Assembly (NCBI RefSeq): GCF_001715295.1
Contig: NZ_MDKB01000002.1
Coordinates: 1,137,522-1,201,521 of the forward strand
DNA from: Streptomyces griseus
Lineage (GTDB): Bacteria > Actinomycetota > Actinomycetes > Streptomycetales > Streptomycetaceae
Direction of reading: 5' to 3'
Length of the DNA: 64,000 nt
The notes beneath the pieces were generated by a model. That model did no database searches and was not told where the DNA came from. It worked only from the letters and a program-made list of their open reading frames with translations. Shown one piece after another: positions 48,233-57,400 of this stretch. The position numbers were made by a program, and so were the translations under genes. Each line of letters begins with the position of its first letter. Position 1 is the first letter of the stretch.

Positions 48233-48304
48233 CGGGCTGTCACCTTTCGGCGGTTTTTCAACGGATCTGCGGACCGATCCAGCCTACGCCAGCCCCTGCC
48301 GGGG

Positions 48305-49927
48305 TCAGCCGCCGGACCGGCTGAGCGTGCCCTGCGGCGTGCCCGCGGCCTCCTCGTGGGACTGGTAGCGCAGGGTGCGTGGGGAGGTGAGCGTGAGGAC
48401 GAGGTCGGCTTCCCCGCCGGTGCACAGGGAGCTGCCGGCGTTCTCCGGATCGGTGCGCTCCCGGATCCGCAGTTCGTCCGGGGTGGCGGAGACGAGTCTG
48501 CCGATGCCCGTGCAGACGACGGTCGTGCCGAGGACGTCGAGCCGGTGCGTGAGGCGGACGACGTCCTCCCCCTTCGCGCCCCGGGTGAACACGGCGGTGA
48601 CCGTGCCGTGCGGCAGCCCGCCGCGTTCGGTGACGGGCCCTTTCCAGGTGCCGGCGAACGCCGCGGGGAGGGCGTCCGGGGAGGCGGTGTCCCCGGACGG
48701 CTCCGACGCGGTGGCCGCCGGGGGCGACGCCGCTCCGTCGTCGGCGTTCCGGGAGCCGCCGGGGAACCAGTCCCCCAGCGTCGCGGCTCCGACGGTCACG
48801 GCGGCGAGCGCCCCGGCGACGGCGAGCGCGAGAGTGCAGCTCACCCGCCGCCCCCGGCGCGCGCCGGGCTGCCCGGCGTCCGTGGTGAGGGCGATCCGGG
48901 CGCCGCCGTCCGCCGGGGGCGGCGGTCCGTCCGGCGGGAGCGGCACGGACGGGGGCCCGAAGGTGCCGGGCCGGGGGCTCGGGAGGGAGGCGTTGCTGAA
49001 CGGCACCGGGCCCGACCGTACCGGTGCCTCCTGGGGCTCCAGGTCCAGCAGGGCCACCGCCGCCCGGCTCACCTCACGCTCCAGGGCGCCGGGCAGCCAT
49101 CCGGCCGACACGAGTACGGTCGCCCCGCCGGGTGCGAGCGTGCGGGCCAGCTCCGCGGGGGCGGGCCGGTCGGCGGGGTCCTTGGCGAGGCATCCGGCGA
49201 CCAGATCGCGCAGCTCCCCCTCCAGGTCCCCGAGTTCGGGCTCCTCGTGCACCACCTTGTAGAGGAGCACGGCGGAGGAGTCGCCCGGGAAGGGCTCGCT
49301 GCCGGTCGCCGCGTAGGCGAGTACGGCTCCGAGCGAGAAGACGTCGGCCGCGCCGGTGACGTCCAGACCCCGTATCTGCTCCGGCGCCATGTAACCGGGC
49401 GAGCCGACGGAGACTCCGGTGGAGGTGAGGGAGACGGTGGCGCCGAGCGCCCGGGCGATCCCGAAATCGATGAGCCGGGGGCCCTCCACGGCGAGCAGGA
49501 CGTTGGAGGGTTTCACGTCCCGGTGGACGAGGCCGTGCGCGTGTACGGCGTGGAGCGCCTCGCCGAGCCCGGCACCCAGGGCCCGCACCGCGTGCACGGG
49601 CAGCGGCCCGTACCGGGTGACCGCGTCGGAGAGCGGCGGTCCCGCCACGTAACCGGTCGCCACCCAGGGCACGGGCGCGTCCGGGTCGGCGTCCAGGACA
49701 GGGGCCGTCCACTGCGCGCCGAGGCGGCGCGCGGCCTCGACCTCGCGCCGGAACCTCGCGCGGAACTGCTCGTCGAGGGCGAAGTGCGGGTGGACGACCT
49801 TGACGGCGACGGTCCGGCCGCCCGCGCTGCGGCCGAGGTACACCCGGCCCATTCCGCCGGCACCCAGCCTGCCGAGGAGCCGGTAGGCACCGATCGTCCG
49901 CGGTTCGCCGGCTTCCAGCGGCTGCAT
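48305..49927 (-). CDS. Membrane-anchored Ser/Thr protein kinase
   Basis: A 540-residue eukaryotic-type kinase. The kinase domain (about 13-275) has the Gly loop LGAGGMGRVYLG, Lys43, catalytic Asp137 in HRDVKPSN and DFG at 154-156. A Pro-rich juxtamembrane stretch precedes a single span (CTLALAVAGALAAVTVGAATL). The extracellular domain (about 420-540) is unlike PASTA and has two cysteines in TTVVCTGIG and SSLCTGG. It resembles the AfsK kinase domain (same EVEAARRLG and ATGYVAGPP features). ATG 49927 has GGGGGAG at 6-nt spacing. Substrate unknown. Confidence 0.9.
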   Translation of the reverse strand: MQPLEAGEPRTIGAYRLLGRLGAGGMGRVYLGRSAGGRTVAVKVVHPHFALDEQFRARFRREVEAARRLGAQWTAPVLDADPDAPVPWVATGYVAGPPLSDAVTRYGPLPVHAVRALGAGLGEALHAVHAHGLVHRDVKPSNVLLAVEGPRLIDFGIARALGATVSLTSTGVSVGSPGYMAPEQIRGLDVTGAADVFSLGAVLAYAATGSEPFPGDSSAVLLYKVVHEEPELGDLEGELRDLVAGCLAKDPADRPAPAELARTLAPGGATVLVSAGWLPGALEREVSRAAVALLDLEPQEAPVRSGPVPFSNASLPSPRPGTFGPPSVPLPPDGPPPPADGGARIALTTDAGQPGARRGRRVSCTLALAVAGALAAVTVGAATLGDWFPGGSRNADDGAASPPAATASEPSGDTASPDALPAAFAGTWKGPVTERGGLPHGTVTAVFTRGAKGEDVVRLTHRLDVLGTTVVCTGIGRLVSATPDELRIRERTDPENAGSSLCTGGEADLVLTLTSPRTLRYQSHEEAAGTPQGTLSRSGG

Positions 49928-50514
49928 ATGGTCTCCCCCTGTGGACCGTGGGACCTCCCGGGCAGCGTAGAGGCCCGGGGTCGCATGGTCACAGAGAGCC
50001 GTTCCGCCGATATCACCCCTAACGGCACGAAGCACGGTTTTCGCCATCGCGAAAGGCGTGAATACGTCGTTCGCCGTTACACATCGCGGTTCCACGGCCG
50101 GATACCGGAACGTGAACCGGACGTGTTCGCGATGCCATCCGCTATTCGCCGCACCGGCCACCCCGGCCCATTCGCGGCATTACACGGGAGGGGAATGCGC
50201 GCCGCACGCCGGAGTAATGGGACGGACCGGGGGGACGGGCCGGGGAGTAAGGCCGGGAGGACGGCCGAAAGGCCGAGCGGGAAGGCCGCCGGCCGCGGGG
50301 ATCCGGCCGACTCCACGGGGCACGAAGACACCGGGAAGCAGCGACCGGGAAGGTGCCGGAAGGCGGCGGCCGGAAGGGGGCGGTAAGCGCTGCGGGAGGC
50401 TACGGGAAGCAGACCCGGGAAGGCACACGAACAGCCGCGGGACGGTACGGGAAGCAGACCCGGGAAGGGGTGGGGATCCGCCATCCCTCCCGTGCCCTTC
50501 CCGCCCCGCCCACC
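49928..50514. other. Non-coding interval between the kinase and mqnA
   Basis: About 590 bp. The first 200 bp next to the kinase are less G+C-rich and should hold its promoter. 50190-50480 is a purine-rich, GGAAG-dominated tract with low-complexity character. It includes a 23-bp direct repeat at 50401-50423 and 50446-50468. A 63-codon frame with a good ribosome site (50195-50386) was rejected on codon use. Confidence 0.45.
50401..50468. repeat. 23-bp direct repeat, 45-bp period
   Basis: TACGGGAAGCAGACCCGGG plus AAGG occurs identically at 50401-50423 and 50446-50468, just past the mqnA stop. The spacer itself contains GCGGGACGG, an imperfect relative. Local slippage or a binding-site array are both possible. 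Confidence 0.6.
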
Positions 50515-51402
<888 letters not shown>

Positions 51403-51586
51403 CTAGACCCGTGTCCACGGACGGGCATCATCGGGGCACCCGGAGAGCCCGCGGCGCCCTTGTCCGTCAGCTCTTCGGCGGCCCGATCAAACATCCGGGT
51501 GAAGTGATCTTTCCCTCTACCGCTGACTGCGGACTACGTGCTAGGCTCGCTCGCAAGTTGCAGTTTGGTTTCCCTTGCAGTACAGA

Positions 51587-51612
51587 GCCTGCGGAGCATG
51601 TAACCCGCAGGC
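51587..51612 (+). terminator. Intrinsic terminator inside the cold-shock gene leader
   Basis: GCCTGCGG (51587-51594) pairs with CCGCAGGC (51605-51612). The flanking A-T extends the stem to 9 bp, the loop is 10 nt, and TTTTGTAGTTTTC follows. A T-rich tail is unusual in this genome and makes this a textbook rho-independent terminator, yet it lies 67 bp before the cold-shock ATG. It may end a short RNA started near 51550 or act as a temperature-dependent attenuator. Confidence 0.7.
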
Positions 51613-51678
51613 TTTTGTAGTTTTCAGACTTGTTTGCAGGTTCTGGAGCAGGGCAACCCTTTGGCCCAAGGAGGGCTT

Positions 51679-51882
51679 ATGGCTACCGGAACCGTCAAGT
51701 GGTTCAACGCTGAAAAGGGCTTCGGCTTCATCGCCCAGGACGGCGGCGGCCCGGATGTCTTCGTCCACTATTCCGCGATCAACGCGTCCGGGTTCCGCTC
51801 CCTCGAGGAGAACCAGGTCGTGAACTTCGACGTCACTCAGGGACCCAAGGGTCCGCAGGCTGAGAACGTCACCCCGGCCTAG
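51679..51882 (+). CDS. Cold-shock protein, CspA family
   Basis: A 67-residue single cold-shock domain. It carries the RNP1 motif KGFGFI in [19 protein letters not shown] and RNP2 DVFVHY, which bind single-stranded RNA and DNA. It is an RNA chaperone that keeps transcripts unstructured at low temperature or in fast growth. AAGGAGGG precedes ATG 51679 at ideal spacing. A long A+T-richer leader and an upstream terminator suggest control of transcript extension. A 13-bp terminator follows the gene. Confidence 0.96.
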   Translation: MATGTVKWFNAEKGFGFIAQDGGGPDVFVHYSAINASGFRSLEENQVVNFDVTQGPKGPQAENVTPA

Positions 51883-51923
51883 TTGCCCGGGTCGGCCGAT
51901 CGCGGCCGGCGCGCAGTACCCAA

Positions 51924-51963
51924 GGAGCCCCGCTCCCCCGCCCCGGCGGAGGAGCGGGGCTCC
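51924..51963 (+). terminator. Terminator of the cold-shock gene
   Basis: GGAGCCCCGCTCC and GGAGCGGGGCTCC form a 13-bp perfect stem with a 14-nt loop, beginning 42 bases after the stop. Confidence 0.8.
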
Positions 51964-52402
51964 TGCCGTGCCGCGGTCCCGGGATCCGCCGCACGGCACC
52001 GCGCCGCCCCACTCACGGCGCAGGCCGCCGGGCACCGGCCGCAGGACACCGGCCGGGACGTCTCCGCGGGGGGAGCCACGACCTGACCGGCCGGCCCGAC
52101 GGCCCCGGGCGACGTACCGCCGGGTGCGGCCGGACACGTCCGGAGGCCGCCCCGGGATGCCCGGCGGACCGCGCGCGGCGGCGGCACCGGACTCCGGCCG
52201 CCCCGCACCGGCTGACGTGACGTCACCCGCCTTACCCCTCACGGGCGCACGTTCGTTGTCGAGGGCCTGTGCAGAGCGTTCACCCGATGCTGACGAGTCC
52301 GCCCGTTACAAGGCAGACTGTGGAGCGCCATACCGGCGGTACAGAGGTACGGATCAGAGCGGGATCGGCAGGACCGGCGGGGCGAGCAGAACAGGGGGCA
52401 TC
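51964..52402. other. Non-coding interval upstream of afsR
   Basis: About 440 bp. The left part is G+C-rich without features. GTGACGTCAC (52217-52226) is a 10-bp perfect palindrome, and GTTCACC (52278-52284) is an isolated PHO-box-like heptamer. The afsR promoter probably lies after 52220. No ORF credible. Confidence 0.4.
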
Positions 52403-55372
52403 ATGGACCGCGACAACGGACCCGGCGTGCGCGTTCCGGGGCAACGCGCCGCACGGGAACGGGTGGCCGGCACCGATCTGCGCTTCACCGTGCTCGGCCC
52501 CGTACGCGCCTGGCGCGGCGGCGAGGCCCTGCCGTCCGGGTCTCCGCAGCAACGGGCCCTGCTGGCCGCCCTGCTGCTGCGCGGCGGCCGCACGGCCACC
52601 GCCGCGGAACTCATCGACGCCCTCTGGGGCGACGACCCCCCGTCCCAGGCCCTGGCCACGGTACGCACCTACGCGTCCCGGCTGCGCAAGACCCTGGGCC
52701 AGGACACCCTGGTCAGCGAGGCCGGGGGCTACGCGCTCCGGATCCCCCGCGAGGCCCTGGACCTGTCGCTCGCCCAGGACCTGGCCGCCGAGGCGGAGAA
52801 GGTGCGCGGCGCGGACCGCTGCCAGGCCCGCACCCTGATCAACAAGCTGCTCGGCCTGTGGGACGGCGAGGCCCTGGCCTCCCTCCCCGGGCCGTACGCG
52901 GAGAACCAGCGCACCAGCCTGGAGGAGTGGCGCCTCCAGCTCACCGAGACCCGGCTGGATCTGGACCTCGAGGTGGGCTGCCACGCGGAGGCGGTCTCCG
53001 AACTGACCGCGCTCACCGCCGCGCACCCCCTGCGCGAGCGGCTGCGCGAGCTGTTGATGGTCGCCCTGTACCGCAGCGGCCGGCAGGCCGAGGCCCTCGC
53101 GGTCTACGCCGACACCCGCCGCCTGCTCGCGGAGGAACTCGGCGTCGACCCGCGCCCCGAGCTGGCCCAGCTCCAGCAGCGGATCCTCCGGGCCGACGAG
53201 GAGCTGGCCCGGCCGGCCGACGAACCGGCCACGGCCCCGGCGCAGGTCCGTCCCGCCCAGCTCCCGGCCACCGTGCCGGACTTCACGGGCCGCGCCGCCT
53301 TCGTACGCGACCTGGGTGACCGGCTCGTCACCGCCGAGGGCTCCGTGATGGCCGTCTCCGCGCTGGCCGGCATCGGCGGTGTGGGCAAGACGACCCTGGC
53401 CGTGCACATCGCCCACCGGGCCCGGCCGCACTTCCCGGACGGCCAGCTGTACGTCGACCTCCAGGGCGCGGGCTCCCGGGCCGCCGAACCCGAGACCGTA
53501 CTCGGAGCGTTCCTGCGCGCGCTGGGCACACCCGACTCCGCGATCCCGGACTCCCTGGACGAGCGGGCGGCCCTCTACCGCTCCACCCTCGACGGCCGTC
53601 GCGTCCTGGTCCTGCTCGACAACGCGCACGACGCGGCCCAGGTCCGGCCCCTGCTCCCCGGCACGGAGGGCTGTGCGGCGCTGGTCACCAGCCGCGTCCG
53701 CATGGTCGACCTGGCCGGCGCCCACCTCGTGGACCTGGACGTGCTGTCCCCCGAGGAGGCCCTGCAGCTCTTCACCCGCATCGTCGGCGGCGAACGCGTC
53801 CGCTCGGAGCGCGAGGCCGCCCTGGACGTGGTGGCCGCCTGCGGATTCCTGCCGCTGGCCATCCGTATCGCCGCGTCCCGGCTGGCCGCCCGCCGCACCT
53901 GGACGGTGTCGGTCCTGGCCGCGAAGCTCGCCGACGAGCGCCGCCGCCTGGACGAGCTCCAGGCCGGCGACCTCGCGGTGAAGGCCACCTTCGAGCTCGG
54001 CTACGGCCAGCTGGAGCCGGCCCAGGCCCGCGCCTTCCGCCTCCTGGGCCTGGCGGACGGCCCGGACATCTCTCTCGCGGCGGCGGCGGCCCTTCTCAAC
54101 CTGGATCCCCACACGGCGGAGGACCTCCTGGAGTCGCTGGTCGACACCAGCCTGCTGGAGTCCGCCGCCCCGGGTCGTTACCGCTACCACGACCTGGTGC
54201 GCCTCTACGCGCGTGCGTGCGCGGAGCGCGACGAACAGCCGCCGGTGGAACGGGACCTGGCACTGTCCCGGCTGCTGGACTTCTACCTGTCGACGGCGGC
54301 GGGGGTCTACGCGCTCGAGCGGCCCGGCGAGCGGGTGCTCGACCACTTCTCGCGCACCGCCTACGTCGGCCTCACGTTCACGGTGCGGGAGACGGCTCTG
54401 GACTGGCTCTTCTCGGAGTCCAGCGGACTGCTGGCCTGTGCGGCCCAGTCAGCCGGGTGCGGCATGCCGCGGCGCGCCGCTGACCTGCTCATGGCCGTGG
54501 TGGACCTGGGTGAATCCGGGGCCAACTCGCATCAGTTCGCCACCGCGGCCAAGGCGGTGAGCGACGCGGCACGGTCGGCGGGCGACGCACAGGCCGAGGG
54601 CCGGGCCCGCACGATGCTGACCCACGCCCTCAGCGTGTCCGGGCGGTTCGCGGAGGCCGAGACGGAGGCCCGGCGCGCCCTGGAGCTGGGGCGGCTGGCC
54701 GACGATCCCGTCTCCCTCGGCCAGGTACCGAACCAGCGGGGCATCATCGCGCTGTACGAGAACCGCCACGCCGACGCCGAGGACCACCTGAGGGAGGCGC
54801 TGGCCGCCTTCCGCGCGGACGGCAACAAGCCCGGCGAGGCCTCGGCCCTGTGCAACCTGTCCCGCGTCCATCTGGCGACGGGCAGGACGGCGAGCGCGGT
54901 CGAGCTCGCCCAGCAGGGGGTCACGATCTACGAGGCGGACACCTCGGGCCTGGCCCTGCGCCTCGCCAACGGGAAGTACGCCCTCGGGCTGGCGCTCACC
55001 GGTACGGGGCAGACCGCCTCCGCCCTGGAGACGCTCACGGAGGCCATGGCGGTGTTCCGCGACAGCCGGCAGCAACTCTGGCACGGGATGACCCTGTTCC
55101 GTCTGGCCGAGCTGCACCTCACCATCCGTCAGCCGGCCCACGCGGCGTCCCATGCCGAGCACGCCCTGGCGATCCTGCGCGGCATCGGGGGCGACTGGCG
55201 CCGGGCCAACGTCCTGACCACCCTGGGCCGCGGCCTCGCGGGCATAGGTCAGACGGACCGGGCGCAGGTCTGCTGGAACGAGGCGCTGGCGGTGTTCGAG
55301 GACCTCGGCTCGCCGGAAGCGGCGACGGTCCGCCAACTGCTGGCCCCGGCCCCGGTCGCCACGGCGTCCTGA
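52403..55372 (+). CDS. afsR: AfsR-type SARP transcriptional activator
   Basis: A 989-residue regulator, the same size and order of domains as AfsR of Streptomyces coelicolor. An OmpR-like winged helix (about 25-110: GSPQQRALLAALLLRGG) is followed by the bacterial transcriptional activation domain (about 115-265, YRSGRQAEALAVYADTRRLL). Next come an NB-ARC ATPase with Walker A GIGGVGKTTLA (Lys329) and LVLLDNAHDAAQV, and a C-terminal TPR region from about 690. AfsR is phosphorylated by AfsK-type kinases and activates afsS; both genes are close by here. ATG 52403 follows AGGGGG. Confidence 0.93.
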   Translation: MDRDNGPGVRVPGQRAARERVAGTDLRFTVLGPVRAWRGGEALPSGSPQQRALLAALLLRGGRTATAAELIDALWGDDPPSQALATVRTYASRLRKTLGQDTLVSEAGGYALRIPREALDLSLAQDLAAEAEKVRGADRCQARTLINKLLGLWDGEALASLPGPYAENQRTSLEEWRLQLTETRLDLDLEVGCHAEAVSELTALTAAHPLRERLRELLMVALYRSGRQAEALAVYADTRRLLAEELGVDPRPELAQLQQRILRADEELARPADEPATAPAQVRPAQLPATVPDFTGRAAFVRDLGDRLVTAEGSVMAVSALAGIGGVGKTTLAVHIAHRARPHFPDGQLYVDLQGAGSRAAEPETVLGAFLRALGTPDSAIPDSLDERAALYRSTLDGRRVLVLLDNAHDAAQVRPLLPGTEGCAALVTSRVRMVDLAGAHLVDLDVLSPEEALQLFTRIVGGERVRSEREAALDVVAACGFLPLAIRIAASRLAARRTWTVSVLAAKLADERRRLDELQAGDLAVKATFELGYGQLEPAQARAFRLLGLADGPDISLAAAAALLNLDPHTAEDLLESLVDTSLLESAAPGRYRYHDLVRLYARACAERDEQPPVERDLALSRLLDFYLSTAAGVYALERPGERVLDHFSRTAYVGLTFTVRETALDWLFSESSGLLACAAQSAGCGMPRRAADLLMAVVDLGESGANSHQFATAAKAVSDAARSAGDAQAEGRARTMLTHALSVSGRFAEAETEARRALELGRLADDPVSLGQVPNQRGIIALYENRHADAEDHLREALAAFRADGNKPGEASALCNLSRVHLATGRTASAVELAQQGVTIYEADTSGLALRLANGKYALGLALTGTGQTASALETLTEAMAVFRDSRQQLWHGMTLFRLAELHLTIRQPAHAASHAEHALAILRGIGGDWRRANVLTTLGRGLAGIGQTDRAQVCWNEALAVFEDLGSPEAATVRQLLAPAPVATAS

Positions 55373-55377
55373 CCGGC

Positions 55378-55418
55378 GTTCATCAATCGTTTATCGCCGC
55401 ACGGCACTCTCTTACTCA
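55378..55418 (+). promoter_or_regulatory. afsS promoter with AfsR/PHO-box direct repeat
   Basis: GTTCATC (55378-55384) and GTTTATC (55389-55395) are heptamers 11 bp apart, the spacing of SARP sites and of the GTTCACC PHO box. The second covers the -35 position (GTTTAT 55389-55394), 18 bp from a possible -10 TACTCA (55413-55418). AfsR is known to bind repeats overlapping the afsS -35 in S. coelicolor, and PhoP competes there. Confidence 0.65.
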
Positions 55419-55488
55419 TCGATCCGTCGCGTCGGGGGGCAGACGGATCGTCGAGTGGCCTCACCGTTAGGGTGATCGGCCCTGGGAG

Positions 55489-55526
55489 GCCCGCCCGGCG
55501 ATCCACGGGGGAACCGCCGGGCGGGC
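55489..55526 (+). promoter_or_regulatory. Leader hairpin upstream of afsS
   Basis: GCCCGCCCGGCG (55489-55500) and CGCCGGGCGGGC (55515-55526) form a 12-bp perfect stem with 14-nt loop, 41 bases before ATG 55568. It could terminate afsR read-through or structure the afsS leader. No T tract. Confidence 0.5.
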
Positions 55527-55567
55527 TCATCCGTCCGCTGTCAGAACCGTTTCAGGAGTTGAACTTC

Positions 55568-55741
55568 ATGGCCGACAAGAGCGACATCCTCAAGCCGACG
55601 GACGCGCACGCCACAGGCGCGGAGATCACCACTCAGGACGCCCACGCCACCGGCACGCCGCTCAAGCCCACGGACGCACACGCCACAGGCGGGACGCTCA
55701 CCACCCAGGACGCGCACGCCACGAGCGAGCCGGCCAACTAG
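55568..55741 (+). CDS. afsS: AfsS-like small repeat protein
   Basis: A 57-residue protein made almost wholly of repeats. DAHAT occurs four times, alternating KPTDAHATG and TTQDAHATG. At DNA level two 72-bp units (55589-55660 and 55661-55732) are tandem copies. Position right after afsR, size and T/D/H repeats match AfsS, the sigma-like global activator of antibiotic genes in S. coelicolor, whose mechanism is not settled. AGGAG precedes ATG 55568. No cysteine, signal peptide or hydrophobic segment, so a soluble cytoplasmic protein. Followed by a strong bidirectional terminator. Confidence 0.85.
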   Translation: MADKSDILKPTDAHATGAEITTQDAHATGTPLKPTDAHATGGTLTTQDAHATSEPAN

Positions 55742-55870
55742 AACCACCATGTGCACGGGGGGAGCGGCCGCGGCGGCGCGGAGGGGGAGCCGTCGCGGCC
55801 GCGGTGCGTCCGTGGCCGGTGCGGTACGCCGCACCGGCCACGGCGGTGAGGCACCACCACGGGGGAGACA

Positions 55871-55906
55871 GGACAGGGCCCGAGCCGTTCGGCTCGGACC
55901 CTGTCC
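55871..55906. terminator. Bidirectional terminator after afsS
   Basis: GGACAGGGCCCGAGCC and GGCTCGGACCCTGTCC form a 16-bp stem with one C-A mismatch and a GTTC loop. It lies between the convergent afsS and the secreted-protein gene ending at 55934. Confidence 0.8.
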
Positions 55907-55933
55907 ACGCTCCGCCCACCGCGACGGCCGGCG

Positions 55934-56470
55934 TCAGTAGACCTCCGCCGTGACCTGGCAGCGCTTCACCCGGGAGACCAGGCGCGGGCTGTCCATCCTG
56001 ACCGTCAGCGTCTTCGCCTCGTCGTGGTCGAGGTCGACCGTGGCCTCGCCCGTGTCGACGGTCAGGCCCTTGGCGTCCAGGAACGTCACGTCCACCTCGT
56101 ACGTCTGCGGGGTGGTCGCCGTCGAGCGGATCTCGACCGTCGAGGTGGTCACCGCCTTGCGCGTGCCCTTCTTGGGCCGGGCGCACCGGATGACGCGGAC
56201 CTCGGGGGCTTCGGTGGCATCCGGGGCGGGGGTGGAGTAGGTGGAGCCGCCGGAGGAACCCGACGAGCTGTCGTAGTCGTCGTCGTAGTCGTGGTAGCCG
56301 CCGTTGCTCTTCTTCGAGTTGGAGCACCCGCCGCCCGAACTGCTGCTGCTCTTCCCGCTCCGGCTCTTGCCGCTCTTGCCGCTCTTCCCACCGCTGGACG
56401 TGGAGAATCCGGTGAGTGCGAGCACCACCACGACCAGCACCGCCGCGAACCTGATCCGTCGCCGCATCAT
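55934..56470 (-). CDS. Secreted low-complexity protein of unknown function
   Basis: A 178-residue protein not recognised beyond its layout. A basic N-terminus and hydrophobic core (FAAVLVVVVLALTGFS) look like a signal peptide. LTGF stands where a lipobox LTGC would be expected, so it is not a lipoprotein as written. A Ser/Gly/Lys repeat stretch (SGKSGKSGK) and an Asp/Tyr run (HDYDDDYD) follow. The last 90 residues resemble an immunoglobulin-like beta domain (EVDVTFLDAKGLTVDTGEATV), with two cysteines (IRCARP, KRCQVT). ATG 56470 or 56467 follow a GGGGGG site. Located between afsS and afsK. Confidence 0.7.
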   Translation of the reverse strand: MMRRRIRFAAVLVVVVLALTGFSTSSGGKSGKSGKSRSGKSSSSSGGGCSNSKKSNGGYHDYDDDYDSSSGSSGGSTYSTPAPDATEAPEVRVIRCARPKKGTRKAVTTSTVEIRSTATTPQTYEVDVTFLDAKGLTVDTGEATVDLDHDEAKTLTVRMDSPRLVSRVKRCQVTAEVY

Positions 56471-56698
56471 CGACGCAGCCCCCCTTGCTGTTGTCTGCTC
56501 CTGGGCCGTCGCACGGCCGCGCGACACCGTAACGCACAGCATCGCGGGCGCGGACCGACGGTCCGGTCATGACCCTGTCACAGTCCGGTCATGGTCTGGT
56601 GGCAGGCCCGACCCGCCCGGCGTAGCGTCGCAGGAGGGGAGCCGCACGGTGGGCACCGCCGGACAGGGGGTCGCACGAACGCCGCAGGAGGCTGACCG

Positions 56699-57370
56699 AT
56701 GATCCGCAACGTCCTCGGCTCGGTGATCGCCCTCGCCGGAGCGGCGGCTGCCGTCCTGAGCCCCTTCCAGCCCTGGTACGACGGCCGCCTGGGGCGGGAC
56801 TACCGCATCCAGGACCTGTTCGGCGGCATCACCGGCGCGCACGCGGCGGTCATGACCTCGATCCTGCTGCCCTTCCTGTTCGCCGCCCTCGTGACCGTCG
56901 TCGGCGTGCTCCTGCGTTCCCGCGCCGTGGTGGCGTTCGCGGGGCTCGTCGTGCTCGGTTTCACCGTGCTGTGGATGGTGCGCCAGGGGCAGGCGGCAGG
57001 CAGCCTGTCGGTCGGCAGCGACGGGACGGGGCTCCGCTGGGGCACCGCCCTGGCCGCCGGGGGCGGGCTGCTGCTCCTGCTGGGGTCCCTCCTGATGTCG
57101 GGCCGTCCGGCGGGGCGGGGCAGGCGCCGCCGCGGGGCCACCGAGCCGTATCCGGTCCCCCGGGACGACCGCCCGGACACGTGGCCGCCCACCCAGGAGC
57201 CCGGCCCGGCCGCCCAGACGTCGCCCTGGCCGGAACAGGAGCGCGACCCGTACACGGGCCCGGATCCGCGCGACCGGGAACAGTACTCCGGTCACCACCG
57301 GGGCCAGGACACCGCGTCGCACCCCACCGGGGACGAGGACCGCGACGAGCGGGACCGGGGCGACCGCTGA
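56699..57370 (+). CDS. Hypothetical membrane protein with disordered tail
   Basis: A 223-residue protein with four transmembrane helices in the first 140 residues (VIALAGAAAAVLS, VMTSILLPFLFAALVTVVGV, AVVAFAGLVVLGFTVLW, ALAAGGGLLLLLGSLLM). A polar Arg/Asp/Pro-rich cytoplasmic tail of about 85 residues follows. The extracytoplasmic loop after helix 1 has PFQPWYDGRLGRDYR. AGGAGG gives a clear start. It sits between afsS and afsK on the opposite strand from afsK. Function unknown; the tail could be a kinase target, which is speculation. Confidence 0.72.
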   Translation: MIRNVLGSVIALAGAAAAVLSPFQPWYDGRLGRDYRIQDLFGGITGAHAAVMTSILLPFLFAALVTVVGVLLRSRAVVAFAGLVVLGFTVLWMVRQGQAAGSLSVGSDGTGLRWGTALAAGGGLLLLLGSLLMSGRPAGRGRRRRGATEPYPVPRDDRPDTWPPTQEPGPAAQTSPWPEQERDPYTGPDPRDREQYSGHHRGQDTASHPTGDEDRDERDRGDR

Positions 57371-57400
57371 GGACGGCCCTCGGGTGGGAGCGGCCGCGTC

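Noticed and set aside
50195-50386. 63-codon ORF with a good ribosome-binding site
   Set aside because: Composition is almost entirely Arg/Gly/Lys with many AGG and GGG codons and weak third-position bias. It lies in a low-complexity tract.
47063-50386. 1107-codon open frame opposite mqnC and the kinase
   Set aside because: Shadow frame, Gly/Arg/Asp-rich without domains; the minus-strand genes are unambiguous.
55568-55741. AfsS-like gene as a novel RiPP precursor
   Set aside because: Repeats and small size fit a precursor, but there is no modifying enzyme, protease or exporter next to it, and the position after afsR explains it as AfsS.
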